The translations under genes and the position numbers were made by a program. A DNA stretch of 64,000 nucleotides from [Phormidium] sp. LEGE 05292 (GTDB lineage Bacteria > Cyanobacteriota > Cyanobacteriia > Cyanobacteriales > Aerosakkonemataceae). Below the pieces are notes generated by a model. That model did not search any database. It saw nothing but the letters and a program-made list of their open reading frames with translations, and was not told where the DNA came from. Below are positions 9,725 through 20,900 of this stretch, one piece after another. Location: positions 33,187 through 97,186 of the forward strand of contig NZ_JADEWG010000006.1 of the NCBI RefSeq assembly GCF_015207735.1, read 5' to 3'. Every line of letters begins with the position of its first letter. The stretch's first letter is position 1.

Positions 9725-9767
9725 TCCAATATATTCTCACTTTTTCCTCTGCGTCTCTGCGGTTTTT
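9725..9767. repeat. Dispersed intergenic repeat, copy 2 (core only)
   Basis: Contains TTTTTCCTCTGCGTCTCTGC, matching the core of the repeats at 1451 and 13238. It lies in the 96-bp gap between the FkbH-like gene and the Cy-A-PCP gene. Confidence 0.65.
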
Positions 9768-9816
9768 TACTAATCATTAATTGCTTAAAACTCAAAATAT
9801 TTAATCAGGAAAAGCA

Positions 9817-12800
9817 ATGTCATCATCAGAAAACCTCACTCAATTAAAATCTAGACTTTCACCAGCCAAGCAAGCACTGCTGGAAAACCGTTTACGAGGT
9901 GGAATAAAGTTAGATTCTCAAACTAATTCACCTCAAGAGGAACTCCCTAAAATAGTTCTTAATCCAGACGAAGAAAACCAAAAATTTCCTTTAACTGATG
10001 TTCAACAAGCTTACTGGATCGGTCGTCAAAATCTTTTTGATTTGGGTAATGTAGCCAGTCAAGCTTATTTAGAAATTGATACTATTAATTTAGACTTAGA
10101 ACTATTTGAAAAAGCATGGCAGCAATTAATTAAGCGTCATGGGATGCTAAGAGCGATCGTCCTACCTGACGGACAACAGCAAATTTTGGCAGAAGTTCCC
10201 GACTACAAAATTAAAGTTTTGGACTTACGAAAAGAAACTCCCGAAATAGTTTCTTCCCAGTTAGCAGATATTCGATCGCACTTATCCCACCAAAAATTAC
10301 CTAGCGATCGATGGCCTCTTTTTAGCATCCAAGCTTCTCTATTAAACAATCAAAAAACTAGACTGCACTTTAATTTTGATGTCTTAATTTGCGACGTTTC
10401 CGGTTTAGGAATTATTAGTCGAGAACTAACTCAACTAATGCAAAATCCTGAAACAGTTCTTCCGCCTTTAGAACTCTCATTTCGGGATTATGTATTAGCT
10501 GAAATTGCCTTCCATAACTCAGAAACATATCATCGATCGCTAAAATATTGGCAAAATCGTCTAGCAAATTTACCGCCATCTCCCGAACTACCACTACTTA
10601 AAAATTTGACATCGATCAAACATCCTCAATTTGTGCGCCGAACTAAAAAACTAGCGCCTGATAGCTGGCAACGTCTTAAACAGAAAGCTACCCAAATTAA
10701 CATAACTCCTTCTGGATTATTATTAGCTGCCTTTGCCGAAATCCTCACAACTTGGAGTAAAAATCCGCAATTTTCACTTAATTTAACTCTCTTTAATCCT
10801 TTACCATTGCATCCACAAGTAAATCAAATTGTGGGAGACTTCACATCTGTCACTTTACTAGCAGTAGATAATTCAAAACAAGAGTCATTTGAAGTGCGGA
10901 CTCAACGCATTCAAAAACAACTTTGGGAAAGTCTCGATCGTCGTTACGTCAGTGGCGTGCAAGTGTTGCGGGAACTAGCGCGAAACAGAGGTCAAGCTTC
11001 AGCAGCATTCATGCCAGTTGTTTTCACTAGCAGCCTTATTCAAAGTAGCCAAAACCAACAATCAGTACCAATGTCTTGGTTGGGAGAACTCGTTTACAGC
11101 ATCACCCAAACTCCACAAGTTTATCTAGATCATCAAGTTTTTGAAGATGCGGGAACCTTAATTTTACATTGGGATGCTGTGGAAGAAGTTTTCCCAGAAA
11201 AACTTTTAGATGATATGTTTGCCGCTTATAGCAATTTCTTAGAAGATCTTGCTAATAAAGAAGAACTTTGGCAAACAAAAACGCGACAATTTTTACCAGC
11301 AGAACAGTTACAACAACTAGCTAAAATTAATGAAACAGATACTTTAGTACATCAGACAAATTTATTGCATAAATTGTTTTTCGACCGTGTAGCACAGCAT
11401 CCCCAACAAGCAGCTATTATTACTGAAAACCGCACCTTAACCTATCAAGAATTAAGCGATCGCGTCAATCAAATCGCACATCAACTGAGACAAAAAGGCA
11501 TTCGTCCCAACCAATTAGTAGCAATTGTAATGGAAAAAGGCTGGGAACAAATCGTTGCTGCTCTAGGCATTTTAGCTTCTGGTGCTGCTTATGTACCGAT
11601 CGATCCCGGACTTCCTAGCGAACGTCGATCGCATTTATTACAAGAGACAGAAGCGCAATTTATCCTTACTCAATCTTGGCTTGAAACCGCTTTAGAATTT
11701 CCAGAAAATATCATTCGGTTTTGTATTGACACCAGCGAAACTTCTAGTTTTCCAACACCTTTAGAACCGATTCAAAAACCATCAGATTTAGCTTATGTTA
11801 TTTATACTTCTGGTTCTACTGGTTTACCAAAAGGAGTAACGATCGATCATCAAGGCGCAGTTAATACAATTCTCGACATTAATCAGCGGTTTAACGTGAA
11901 ATATCAAGACCGAGTATTTGCCCTATCATCTCTAAGTTTTGATCTTTCAGTGTATGACATTTTTGGCACTTTAGCAGCAGGAGGAACAATTGTTATCCCT
12001 GATGCCAATGCGACAAAAGACCCCGATCGCTGGTTACAATTAATTGCCAAATATCAGGTGACAATTTGGAACTCAGTGCCAACTTTGATGCAAATGCTAG
12101 TAGAATATGCGGCTAGTCGATCGCAATTATTACCTCAATCATTGCGACTAATTCTGTTAAGTGGAGATTGGCTTCCCTTAAACTTACCAAACCAGATTCG
12201 CGCTGTATTTGAACAAGCACAAGTAATTAGTTTAGGAGGTGCAACAGAAGCATCTATTTGGTCAATTCTTTATCCGATCGAACAAGTCGATCCTACTTGG
12301 AAAAGTATACCTTATGGCCGCCCAATGCGTCACCAACGTTTTTATGTATTAAATGAAGCTTTAGAACAATGTCCAATTTGGGTAACTGGACAACTTTACA
12401 TCGGAGGAATAGGATTAGCTCAAGGTTATTGGCGCAACCCAGAAAAGACTAATGCTAGTTTTATTATTCATCCCCAAACTCAAGAAAGATTATATAAAAC
12501 TGGCGATTTAGGTCGATATTTACCAGATGGAAATATCGAATTTATCGGTCGAGAAGATTTCCAAGTCAAAGTTAACGGACACCGCATTGAATTGGGGGAA
12601 ATTGAAGTAACTTTGAAACAACATTCTAGCGTGAAAGAAGCGATCGTCACTGCTATTGGAGAATCACAGGAAAACAAGCAACTGGTAGCATATATAGTGC
12701 CAAATTCAGAAGAAATATCCAACCTATTTGAAGGAGAAAACGCTGACTTTTTTCAAGAATCAAAAACAGCAGAGTGGCGCAACTTCCTACAAAAGAAACT

Positions 12801-13257
12801 ACCAGAATATATGGTACCTGCTGATTTTTTCATCCTCAATACTTTACCATTAACATCAAACGGTAAAATAGACCGCCGTGCCTTACCCGCACCAAAAAGT
12901 ACTCGCCCAAAAAATAGCTTGGTATATGTAAAACCTCAAACTGAAGTTGAACAAATGATTGCTGCTATTTGGCAAGAAATATTGCAAATAGAAAAAGTAG
13001 GAATTCACGATAACTTTTTTGAACTAGGCGGCAATTCACTATTACTGATAAGAACTCAAGTAAAACTACAAGAAATCTTTACTCAAGAGTTACCAATTAT
13101 GGAAATGATTAACTCTCCAAATATAGATTCTCTTGCCAAATATTTTACTCAAAAACAAACTAAACAAACCGCAACAGATCGAGGTCTTAATCGTGCTGAA
13201 TACCGAAAGCAGAAGATAGAAAACAGAAAGCAAAAGGTAATACCAAATCCTAGTTAA
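9817..13257 (+). CDS. NRPS module Cy-A(Cys)-PCP, thiazoline-forming
   Basis: 1146 residues. A short N-terminal linker leads into a heterocyclisation (Cy) domain at about 60-480: PLTDVQQAYWIGR, the catalytic region Asp188-x4-Asp193, VGDFTS, PVVFTS and QTPQVYLDHQ. The A domain (about 500-1000, YTSGSTGLPKG loop) has specificity positions D-L-Y-N-L-S-L-I-W, the established cysteine code. PCP Ser1074 is in GGNSL. Expected chemistry: condense, cyclise and dehydrate cysteine to a thiazoline. The Cy motif is DxxxxDxxG (Gly196) instead of the usual DxxxxDxxS. The last residues are Lys/Gln-rich and end inside a dispersed repeat, so this tail is probably not part of the ancestral protein. Confidence 0.95.
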   Translation: MSSSENLTQLKSRLSPAKQALLENRLRGGIKLDSQTNSPQEELPKIVLNPDEENQKFPLTDVQQAYWIGRQNLFDLGNVASQAYLEIDTINLDLELFEKAWQQLIKRHGMLRAIVLPDGQQQILAEVPDYKIKVLDLRKETPEIVSSQLADIRSHLSHQKLPSDRWPLFSIQASLLNNQKTRLHFNFDVLICDVSGLGIISRELTQLMQNPETVLPPLELSFRDYVLAEIAFHNSETYHRSLKYWQNRLANLPPSPELPLLKNLTSIKHPQFVRRTKKLAPDSWQRLKQKATQINITPSGLLLAAFAEILTTWSKNPQFSLNLTLFNPLPLHPQVNQIVGDFTSVTLLAVDNSKQESFEVRTQRIQKQLWESLDRRYVSGVQVLRELARNRGQASAAFMPVVFTSSLIQSSQNQQSVPMSWLGELVYSITQTPQVYLDHQVFEDAGTLILHWDAVEEVFPEKLLDDMFAAYSNFLEDLANKEELWQTKTRQFLPAEQLQQLAKINETDTLVHQTNLLHKLFFDRVAQHPQQAAIITENRTLTYQELSDRVNQIAHQLRQKGIRPNQLVAIVMEKGWEQIVAALGILASGAAYVPIDPGLPSERRSHLLQETEAQFILTQSWLETALEFPENIIRFCIDTSETSSFPTPLEPIQKPSDLAYVIYTSGSTGLPKGVTIDHQGAVNTILDINQRFNVKYQDRVFALSSLSFDLSVYDIFGTLAAGGTIVIPDANATKDPDRWLQLIAKYQVTIWNSVPTLMQMLVEYAASRSQLLPQSLRLILLSGDWLPLNLPNQIRAVFEQAQVISLGGATEASIWSILYPIEQVDPTWKSIPYGRPMRHQRFYVLNEALEQCPIWVTGQLYIGGIGLAQGYWRNPEKTNASFIIHPQTQERLYKTGDLGRYLPDGNIEFIGREDFQVKVNGHRIELGEIEVTLKQHSSVKEAIVTAIGESQENKQLVAYIVPNSEEISNLFEGENADFFQESKTAEWRNFLQKKLPEYMVPADFFILNTLPLTSNGKIDRRALPAPKSTRPKNSLVYVKPQTEVEQMIAAIWQEILQIEKVGIHDNFFELGGNSLLLIRTQVKLQEIFTQELPIMEMINSPNIDSLAKYFTQKQTKQTATDRGLNRAEYRKQKIENRKQKVIPNPS

Positions 13258-13310
13258 TTACCTCAACATATTCTCCTTTCTTCCTCTGCGTCCTCTGCGG
13301 TTCATTATAA
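13238..13310. repeat. Dispersed intergenic repeat, copy 3, supplying the stop codon of the Cy-A-PCP gene
   Basis: Starts TAATACCAAATCCTAGTTAA, differing from the start at 1451 at two of twenty bases, and continues into TTCTTCCTCTGCGTCCTCTG. The stop codon of the upstream NRPS (13255-13257) lies inside it. It fills most of the gap to the second PKS. Confidence 0.75.
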
Positions 13311-13364
13311 AAAGCTGAACGCAGAAAGTAAAAGATAAAATTTCCCCAATCCCTAAAATTGTTT

Positions 13365-16300
13365 ATGAGTAACTCAGATATAGCTATCATAGGAATGTCC
13401 GGTCGTTTTCCCGGTGCAAAGAATATTGATGAATTTTGGCAAAACTTACAGGATGGAAAAGAAGCTATTTCCTTCTTTTCCGATGAAGAACTACGCTCGT
13501 CTGGTATCGATGAAACATTAATTAATAATTCCAAATACGTTAAAGCTAACGCGATCGTCTCAGACATCGAACTCTTTGACGCTTCCTTTTTCGACTTCAG
13601 TGCCAGAGAAGCGGAAATCACCGATCCGCAACACCGTCTTTTTTTAGAACACGCTTGGGAAGCTTTAGAAAACGCTGGTTATAATACTCAAAATTACGAA
13701 GGTTCGATCGGCATTTACGCAGGAGCAGATCTTAGTAGCTACTTACTAAACAACTTTAACTACAACTTAGAACCACAATCTTTTTTTCAAATACTTATTG
13801 CTAACGACAAAGATTATTTACCAACAAAAGTATCTTATAAATTAAATCTTAAAGGGCCTTCTGTCAGCATCCAAACCGCTTGTTCTACCTCATTAGTAGC
13901 TATTCATATAGCTTGCCAGAGCTTATTAAATGGCGAATGCGATATCTCTTTAGCTGGTGGAGTTTCCATCAAAGTTCCGCAACAAATCGGATATCTCCAC
14001 AAAGAAGGTATGGTAACATCTCCCGATGGACATTGCCGAACATTTGATGCCAGAGCACAGGGAACAGTTTTTGGCAATGGAATCGGAATTGTTGTACTCA
14101 AATTGCTTGAAGATGCGATCGCCGATCGAGATAATATTTATGCAATTATTAAAGGTTCAGCTATTAACAATGATGGTTCTTTAAAACTTAGTTATACGGC
14201 TCCTAGTATAGATGGTCAAACAGCAGTAATTTCCGAAGCTCACTCTATTGCAAGTATCGAACCCGAAACTATTAGTTATATTGAAGCGCACGGAACAGCT
14301 ACAGATTTAGGAGATCCGATCGAAATTGCAGCACTCACAAAAGCTTTTGGCAAACGTGGACGGTGTGCATTAGGCTCAGTAAAAACCAATATCGGACATC
14401 TCAGTGCAGCTGCTGGCGTAGCAGGATTAATCAAAACAGTTTTAGCACTCAAACATCGAAAAATTCCCCCCAATTTGCATTTTGAACAACCTAATCCCAA
14501 AATTGATTTTGCAAACACTCCTTTTTATGTCAATACCCAACTATCAGAATGGCAAGAAGGCAATACGCCTCGCCGTGCAGGAGTAAGTTCTTTTGGAATT
14601 GGAGGAACTAACGCTCACATTGTATTAGAAGAAGCTCCAATAATTGAAACTTTCAAAAAATCTCGACCCTGGCAACTTTTAGTATTATCCGCTAAAACTA
14701 ATTCTGCATTAGAAACAGCCACACAAAATCTAGCCGAACATCTCAAACAACAACCCAACCTCAATTTAGCTGATGTAGCTTATACTTTAGGAGTAGGTCG
14801 CCAAACCTTCGACTATCGCCGGATATTAGTTTGCCAAAATATTGATGAAGCTGTAAAAGCATTGCAATTTTCAAAACAAGAAAAGGTTTTCACTCACTAT
14901 CAACAACCTATTAATCGACAGGTTGTTTTTATGTTTCCCGGACAAGGTTCTCAGTATGTAAATATGGGTCAGGAACTCTACGAAACTGAACATACATTTC
15001 GGGAACAAGTAGATATTTGCTGTGAACTTCTTAAACCCCATCTAAACATCGATTTGCGTCAAGTACTTTACCCCAATCAAGAACATTTAGCAGAAGCTTC
15101 TATGCAACTGCAACAAACTGCAATTACCCAACCTGCATTATTTGTAATTGAGTATGCTCTAGCCCAATTATGGAAAAAATGGGGAGTGCATCCAACAGCT
15201 GCGATCGGTCATAGTATTGGTGAATATGTAGCCGCTACAATAGCCGGAGTATTTTCCTTAAAAGATGCTTTAATCTTAGTAGCTACCAGAGGTAAGTTAA
15301 TGCAGCAATTACCATCAGGTAGCATGATTGCAATTCCACTTTCAGAAACACAAATTTTACCTTTTTTGGGCAAAGAACTTTCTCTCGCTGCTGTTAACGG
15401 AATATCTTCTTGTGTAATTTCTGGAAGTTCAGAGGCAATAGAAACATTAGAAAATCACTTAACTATTCAAGGAATAGAATGTCGCCGTTTACATACTTCT
15501 CATGCCTTCCATTCATATCAAATGGAGCCAATTTTAGAATCCTTTACTCAGCGAGTCAAACAAGTTAGCCTCCAACCTCCACAAATCCCTTTTATTTCTA
15601 ATGTCACTGGCACTTGGATTACAGCGGAAGAAGCTACAAATCCTAACTATTGGGCGGCTCATTTGCGAAAAACAGTACAGTTAGCTTCTGGCTTACAAGA
15701 ATTATTACAAGAAACATCGCAAATTTTACTAGAAGTAGGCCCCGGAAGAACATTAACAACACTAGCTAAACGTCATCCAAATAAGACTAAGCAAGTAATA
15801 ATTTCTTCCTTACGTCATCCCCAAGAAACTATTTCGGATGTGGCATTTTTGTTAAAAACATTAGGTCATCTTTGGCTTAATGGATTACAAGTAAATTGGT
15901 CTGGTTTTTATCACCACGAACAGCGTCGTCGTCTCCCTTTACCAACATATCCTTTTGAACGTCAGCGTTATTGGATTGAAGCATCTCACAAGAGACAAGT
16001 TAATCAAATATCACTAAACAAACAGCCGGATATTGCTGACTGGTTTTACTTACCTTTGTGGAAACAATCAGTGCCGATCGGACCGATTAAACAAGGAGAA
16101 TTGCTAGTACAAAAGTCTTGTATTTTAGCATTTATCGATTCTCCTACGGAAACGCTACGCGAACACCACAACTTAGGCATTCAATTGGTAAAACGACTGG
16201 AAACAGAAGGTTATAATGTAATTACTGTCCAAATCGGTACAAAGTTTGCTTGGTTGGGTGGCGATCGATATTCTTTAAATCCCCAACAAAGCAATGATTA

Positions 16301-17906
16301 CGATCTCTTAGTCAAAGAACTTTTGGCACAACAGAGACTGCCAGAAAAAATCGTCCATTGTTGGAGTGTTACACCTTTTAATCAAGTTGAATTAGAATTA
16401 ACTGAAGTTGAAAAAGCTCAAGATTTAGGCTTTTATTCTCTGTTATTTCTTGCTCAAGCACTAGGAAAACAAAATCTAACTGAAAGGTTCCAAATTACAG
16501 TTATATCCAACAACATACAATCAGTGACTGGAGAAGAATGGCTATCTCCAGAGAAAGCCACTTTACTTAGTCCTGTGAAAGTAATTCCCCAGGAATATCC
16601 TCATATCACCTGTCGCAGCATTGATATTACACTTCCTCTTTCAGGAAGTTGGCAACAGGAGAAACTTATAGAACAACTTTTTACAGAACTCATAATTCCT
16701 AACTCCGAGCAGGTGATTGCTTACCGAGGAAATCATCGTTGGTTACAAACTTTTGAATCTATTCGACTGGATGAATCGATTGCAGAAATACCACGATTAA
16801 GAGAAGAAGGAGTCTATTTAATTACAGGTGGATTAGGAGGAATTGGACTTGTTTTGGCAGAATATTTAGCAAAAAAAGTACGTGCCAAACTAATTTTGTT
16901 AGGACGTTCTAGTTTTCCTCCTAGAGAGGAGTGGGAAAACTGTTTACACGATCGCCAACGCCAACAAATTCAGAAAATCCGAGAATTAGAAAATTTAGGT
17001 GCAGAGGTTTTAGTCATTAGTGCTGATGTGGCGAATCTGGCACAAATGACGGATGCGATCAAAAAAATTGAGTTGCGTTTTGGTCAGCTTAATGGTGTAA
17101 TTCACGCTGCTGGAATAGTGGGAGAAAAATCTTTCGGTGCGATCGCCCAAACTAATAAACTTGAGTGCGAACAACAGTTTCAATCAAAAGTTTATGGAAC
17201 TTTAGTATTAGAAAAACTTTTGCAAAATAAAAAGTTAGATTTCTGTGTATTAGTATCTTCTTTGTCGTCTGTTTTAGGAGGATTGGGTTATAGTGCTTAT
17301 GCGGCAGCTAATATTTTTATGGATGCCGTAACTAAATACCATAATCAAAGCGATAAAACACCTTGGATCGCTATAAATTGCGATGTCTGGAAGCTGGGAG
17401 TAGAAAGTGGATTAGAGCAAACTAGCTTGGCTGAATTTGCGATGAAACCAGCAGAAGGAATTCAAGCATTTGAAAATATTTTATCTAGATGTCAACTCGA
17501 TCGCGTAGTTGTTTCAACAGGAAATTTACAAGCAAGAATCGACAAATTTACAAACCATAAACCTTCTCAAAATAAAGTTTTTTCTCCAGAAATTAATTCT
17601 CCTTCACTTCATCCAAGACCAAATTTAGAAAATGCTTACGTAAATCCTAGTAATGATACAGAACAGAGACTTGTTGAAATATGGCAACAAGTACTTGGTG
17701 TAGAACCAATAGGCATTTTTGACAACTTTTTTGATTTGGGTGGAGACTCTTTAATTGGTATTCAACTAATTTCCCAAATTCGGAACAACTTCCAATTAGA
17801 AATAGCTATTACACACATTTTTGAGTTTCCGCGAATAGCAGATTTAGCTTTTGTTATTGAGGAAATTATTATCGAGGAATTGGAAAAAATAGAAGTTAAA
17901 ACTTAA
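13365..17906 (+). CDS. Type I polyketide synthase, KS-AT-KR-ACP
   Basis: Second PKS module of the line. KS Cys173 in TACSTS, AHGTAT and NIGH; AT with intact GQGSQ, Ser617 in GHSIGE and HAFH (malonyl-type); KR with GGLGGIG and a YAAAN active site; ACP Ser1462 in GGDSL. No DH or ER, so a beta-hydroxy unit is expected. Unlike the first PKS, all AT motifs are canonical. I chose ATG 13365 over an in-frame TTG at 13359 because the KS begins at once after it (IAIIGMSG). It follows the Cys module and precedes the six-domain NRPS. Confidence 0.95.
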   Translation: MSNSDIAIIGMSGRFPGAKNIDEFWQNLQDGKEAISFFSDEELRSSGIDETLINNSKYVKANAIVSDIELFDASFFDFSAREAEITDPQHRLFLEHAWEALENAGYNTQNYEGSIGIYAGADLSSYLLNNFNYNLEPQSFFQILIANDKDYLPTKVSYKLNLKGPSVSIQTACSTSLVAIHIACQSLLNGECDISLAGGVSIKVPQQIGYLHKEGMVTSPDGHCRTFDARAQGTVFGNGIGIVVLKLLEDAIADRDNIYAIIKGSAINNDGSLKLSYTAPSIDGQTAVISEAHSIASIEPETISYIEAHGTATDLGDPIEIAALTKAFGKRGRCALGSVKTNIGHLSAAAGVAGLIKTVLALKHRKIPPNLHFEQPNPKIDFANTPFYVNTQLSEWQEGNTPRRAGVSSFGIGGTNAHIVLEEAPIIETFKKSRPWQLLVLSAKTNSALETATQNLAEHLKQQPNLNLADVAYTLGVGRQTFDYRRILVCQNIDEAVKALQFSKQEKVFTHYQQPINRQVVFMFPGQGSQYVNMGQELYETEHTFREQVDICCELLKPHLNIDLRQVLYPNQEHLAEASMQLQQTAITQPALFVIEYALAQLWKKWGVHPTAAIGHSIGEYVAATIAGVFSLKDALILVATRGKLMQQLPSGSMIAIPLSETQILPFLGKELSLAAVNGISSCVISGSSEAIETLENHLTIQGIECRRLHTSHAFHSYQMEPILESFTQRVKQVSLQPPQIPFISNVTGTWITAEEATNPNYWAAHLRKTVQLASGLQELLQETSQILLEVGPGRTLTTLAKRHPNKTKQVIISSLRHPQETISDVAFLLKTLGHLWLNGLQVNWSGFYHHEQRRRLPLPTYPFERQRYWIEASHKRQVNQISLNKQPDIADWFYLPLWKQSVPIGPIKQGELLVQKSCILAFIDSPTETLREHHNLGIQLVKRLETEGYNVITVQIGTKFAWLGGDRYSLNPQQSNDYDLLVKELLAQQRLPEKIVHCWSVTPFNQVELELTEVEKAQDLGFYSLLFLAQALGKQNLTERFQITVISNNIQSVTGEEWLSPEKATLLSPVKVIPQEYPHITCRSIDITLPLSGSWQQEKLIEQLFTELIIPNSEQVIAYRGNHRWLQTFESIRLDESIAEIPRLREEGVYLITGGLGGIGLVLAEYLAKKVRAKLILLGRSSFPPREEWENCLHDRQRQQIQKIRELENLGAEVLVISADVANLAQMTDAIKKIELRFGQLNGVIHAAGIVGEKSFGAIAQTNKLECEQQFQSKVYGTLVLEKLLQNKKLDFCVLVSSLSSVLGGLGYSAYAAANIFMDAVTKYHNQSDKTPWIAINCDVWKLGVESGLEQTSLAEFAMKPAEGIQAFENILSRCQLDRVVVSTGNLQARIDKFTNHKPSQNKVFSPEINSPSLHPRPNLENAYVNPSNDTEQRLVEIWQQVLGVEPIGIFDNFFDLGGDSLIGIQLISQIRNNFQLEIAITHIFEFPRIADLAFVIEEIIIEELEKIEVKT

Positions 17907-17956
17907 AAGGTAAAAATCAAAATTTAAAAGAAGAGTTGTTTATTGGACTGACTGCA

Positions 17957-20900
17957 ATGGATGTAAATAAAAAAGAAAACATAATCGCTCGAAAATCAAA
18001 ACTTTCTCCTACCCAACTAGCACTTCTACAAAAGCGTTTGCGAGGAGAAGTAGATTCTGATTTTAAGTTAGAAGCTATTCCTCGACGTTCTAATAGAAAT
18101 CGTTTACCTTTGTCTTTTACTCAACAAAGACTCTGGTTTTTGCAACAATTGGAACCAGAAAATCATTTTTATAATGAGTGTGGAGCAATCCAATTAACAG
18201 GTTCGCTGGATATAGAATCCTTAGAAAAAAGTATTAATGAAATTGTCCAACGTCATGAAGCTTTGCACACAGTTTTTGAGGTAGTAGAAGGACAACCTTT
18301 TCAAGTAATTACTCCAAATTTAAAGGTAAGTTTGCCAGTAGTAAACTTAAATGAGTTATCGGAAATAGAGCAAAAAATTGAGGTTCAGCGGATTGCGATC
18401 GCACACAATCAACACCCTTTTGATTTGGTTCGCGGCCCCTTGTTACGATGGAAATTGCTACAACTAAATGAACGAGAATATATATTGCTATTTGCTATCC
18501 ATCATATTGTTTTTGATGGTTGGTCAGTGGCTATATTAGTTCGTGAATTATCGGCATTTTACCAAGCTTTTTTAACAAGAAAACCTCTATCATTACCTGA
18601 ACTTCCGATTCAATATGCAGACTTTGCCATCTGGCAGCGAGAAGAATTACAAGGGGAAAAATTACAATCTCAATTGTCTTATTGGAAGCAACAATTAAAA
18701 AATGCGCCACCATTGTTGCAACTTCCTACAGATCGATCGCGCCCGTTAATTCAAACTTATCGAGGTGCAAGACAATCATTTACTTTGCCTAAAACTTTGA
18801 CTGATGCTTTGAAAGCGATCGGTCGCCAAACAGATGCTACTCTGTTTATGACTTTGTTGGCTGCATTTAAAATTTTACTTTATCGCTACACTGGGCAACA
18901 AGATCTTGTCATTGGTTCGCCTATTGCTAACCGTAATCGATCGGAACTTGAAGGACTAATCGGTTTTTTTGTTAACAACTTAGTTGTGCGCACTGATATT
19001 TCGGGTAATCCTACTTTTGAGGAACTTTTAAGGCGAATCAAAAAAGTAGTAATTGAAGCATATACTAATCAAGATTTGCCCTTTGAAAAACTCGTAGAAG
19101 AATTACAACCAGAACGAAATATTAACTACAATCCCTTATTTCAGGTATCATTTGCTTTACAAAATACTCCAAAAGTAAATTTTGAATTACCTGGATTGAC
19201 CATCACTCCTTTTGAAATAGAATATACCAAAGCTTTATTCGATCTGCACTTAGATATTAACGAAACTGATTCAGGGTTAGAAGGTTTTTGGGAATACAAT
19301 ACTGATTTGTTTGATGCTGCCACCATAAACCGGATGAACGGGCATTTTCAAATTTTACTGGAAGCGATCGCAAACGATACCCAACAACGAGTCGATCAAT
19401 TACCATTATTAACTCTAACTGAACGGCATCAATTGCTAATTGATTGGAATCAAACACAAGCAGATTATCCAAAAAATACTTGTATTCATCAACTATTTGA
19501 AGCGCAAGTTGAGCGAACACCCGATGCAGTAGCGGTAGTGTTTGAAGACAAACAATTAACTTATCAAGAACTGAATATTAGAGCGAATCAATTAGCACAT
19601 TATTTGCAAAAATTAGGCGTAAAACCAGAGATTTTGGTAGGTATTTGTGTAGAGCGATCGCTCGAAATGTTAATTGGACTATTGGGCATTCTCAAAGCAG
19701 GTGGAGCGTATCTTCCGCTAGATCCAGCTTACCCGAAAGAACGCTTAACTTTCATGCTCAGAGATGCTAATGTCCCAGTCTTATTAACCCAACAAACATT
19801 ACTTGATAAACTATCAGAATATTCAGAAGAAATCTTTTGTTTAGATACTGATTGGCAACTTATTTCTCAATCAAATCAGCACAATCCCAGCACTACCGTA
19901 AAACCAGAAAACTTGGCTTATGTAATTTATACATCTGGTTCCACAGGAAACCCAAAAGGAGTGCTAATTGAGCATCATTCTTTAGTGAATTTTACCCAAG
20001 CTGCGATCGCAGAATACCAGATTTCTGCAAGCGATCGAATTTTCCAATTTGCCTCAACAAGTTTTGATGCTGCGGCTGAAGAAATTTATCCTTGTTTAAT
20101 TTCTGGTGGATCGTTGATTTTGCGTACTGAAGAAATGTTGAAATCAATATCAGCATTTATCAATTATTCAAAACAATGGCAAATTACTTTATGGGATTTA
20201 CCGACAGCTTACTGGCATTTTTTAGTAAATGAATTAGCCAATAGCAATTTAAGATTACCTGAGTCATTACGCCTAGTAATTCTTGGGGGAGAACGAGTAT
20301 TACTTGAAAAAGTCGCAACTTGGTATCAATTAATCGGTGATTATCCACAATTAGTTAATAGTTACGGCCCAACTGAGACTACTGTAGTTGCTACTTTAGC
20401 TAAACTATCAAAAAATATTATTAATTGTCGGGAAATTTCCATTGGAAAACCAATTAATAATGTTCAAGTATATGTACTTGATCGACATTTTCAACCTGTT
20501 CCTATTGGTGTACCAGGCGAGTTGCACATTGGCGGAATAGGATTAGCTAGAGGCTACCTCAACCGTCCAGAATTAACTACAGAAAAATTCATCACCAATC
20601 CCTTTGACAACTCAAAATTATACAAAACTGGTGACTTAGTTCGTTACTTATCAGATGGCAACCTTGAATATTTGGGACGCATCGATCAACAAGTAAAAAT
20701 TCGTGGCTTCCGCATCGAACTTGGAGAAATTGAAACGGCACTCATCCAACATCCAGCAGTGCGAGAAACAGTAGTTCTAGCTCAAGAAAAAGTGTTAGGT
20801 AACAAGTTTTTGGTAGCTTATATAGTCACAGAACAACCAGAATTTTCTATTAGTGAACTGCGCCACTTCCTTAAAGAAAAATTGCCTGAATACATGGTGC

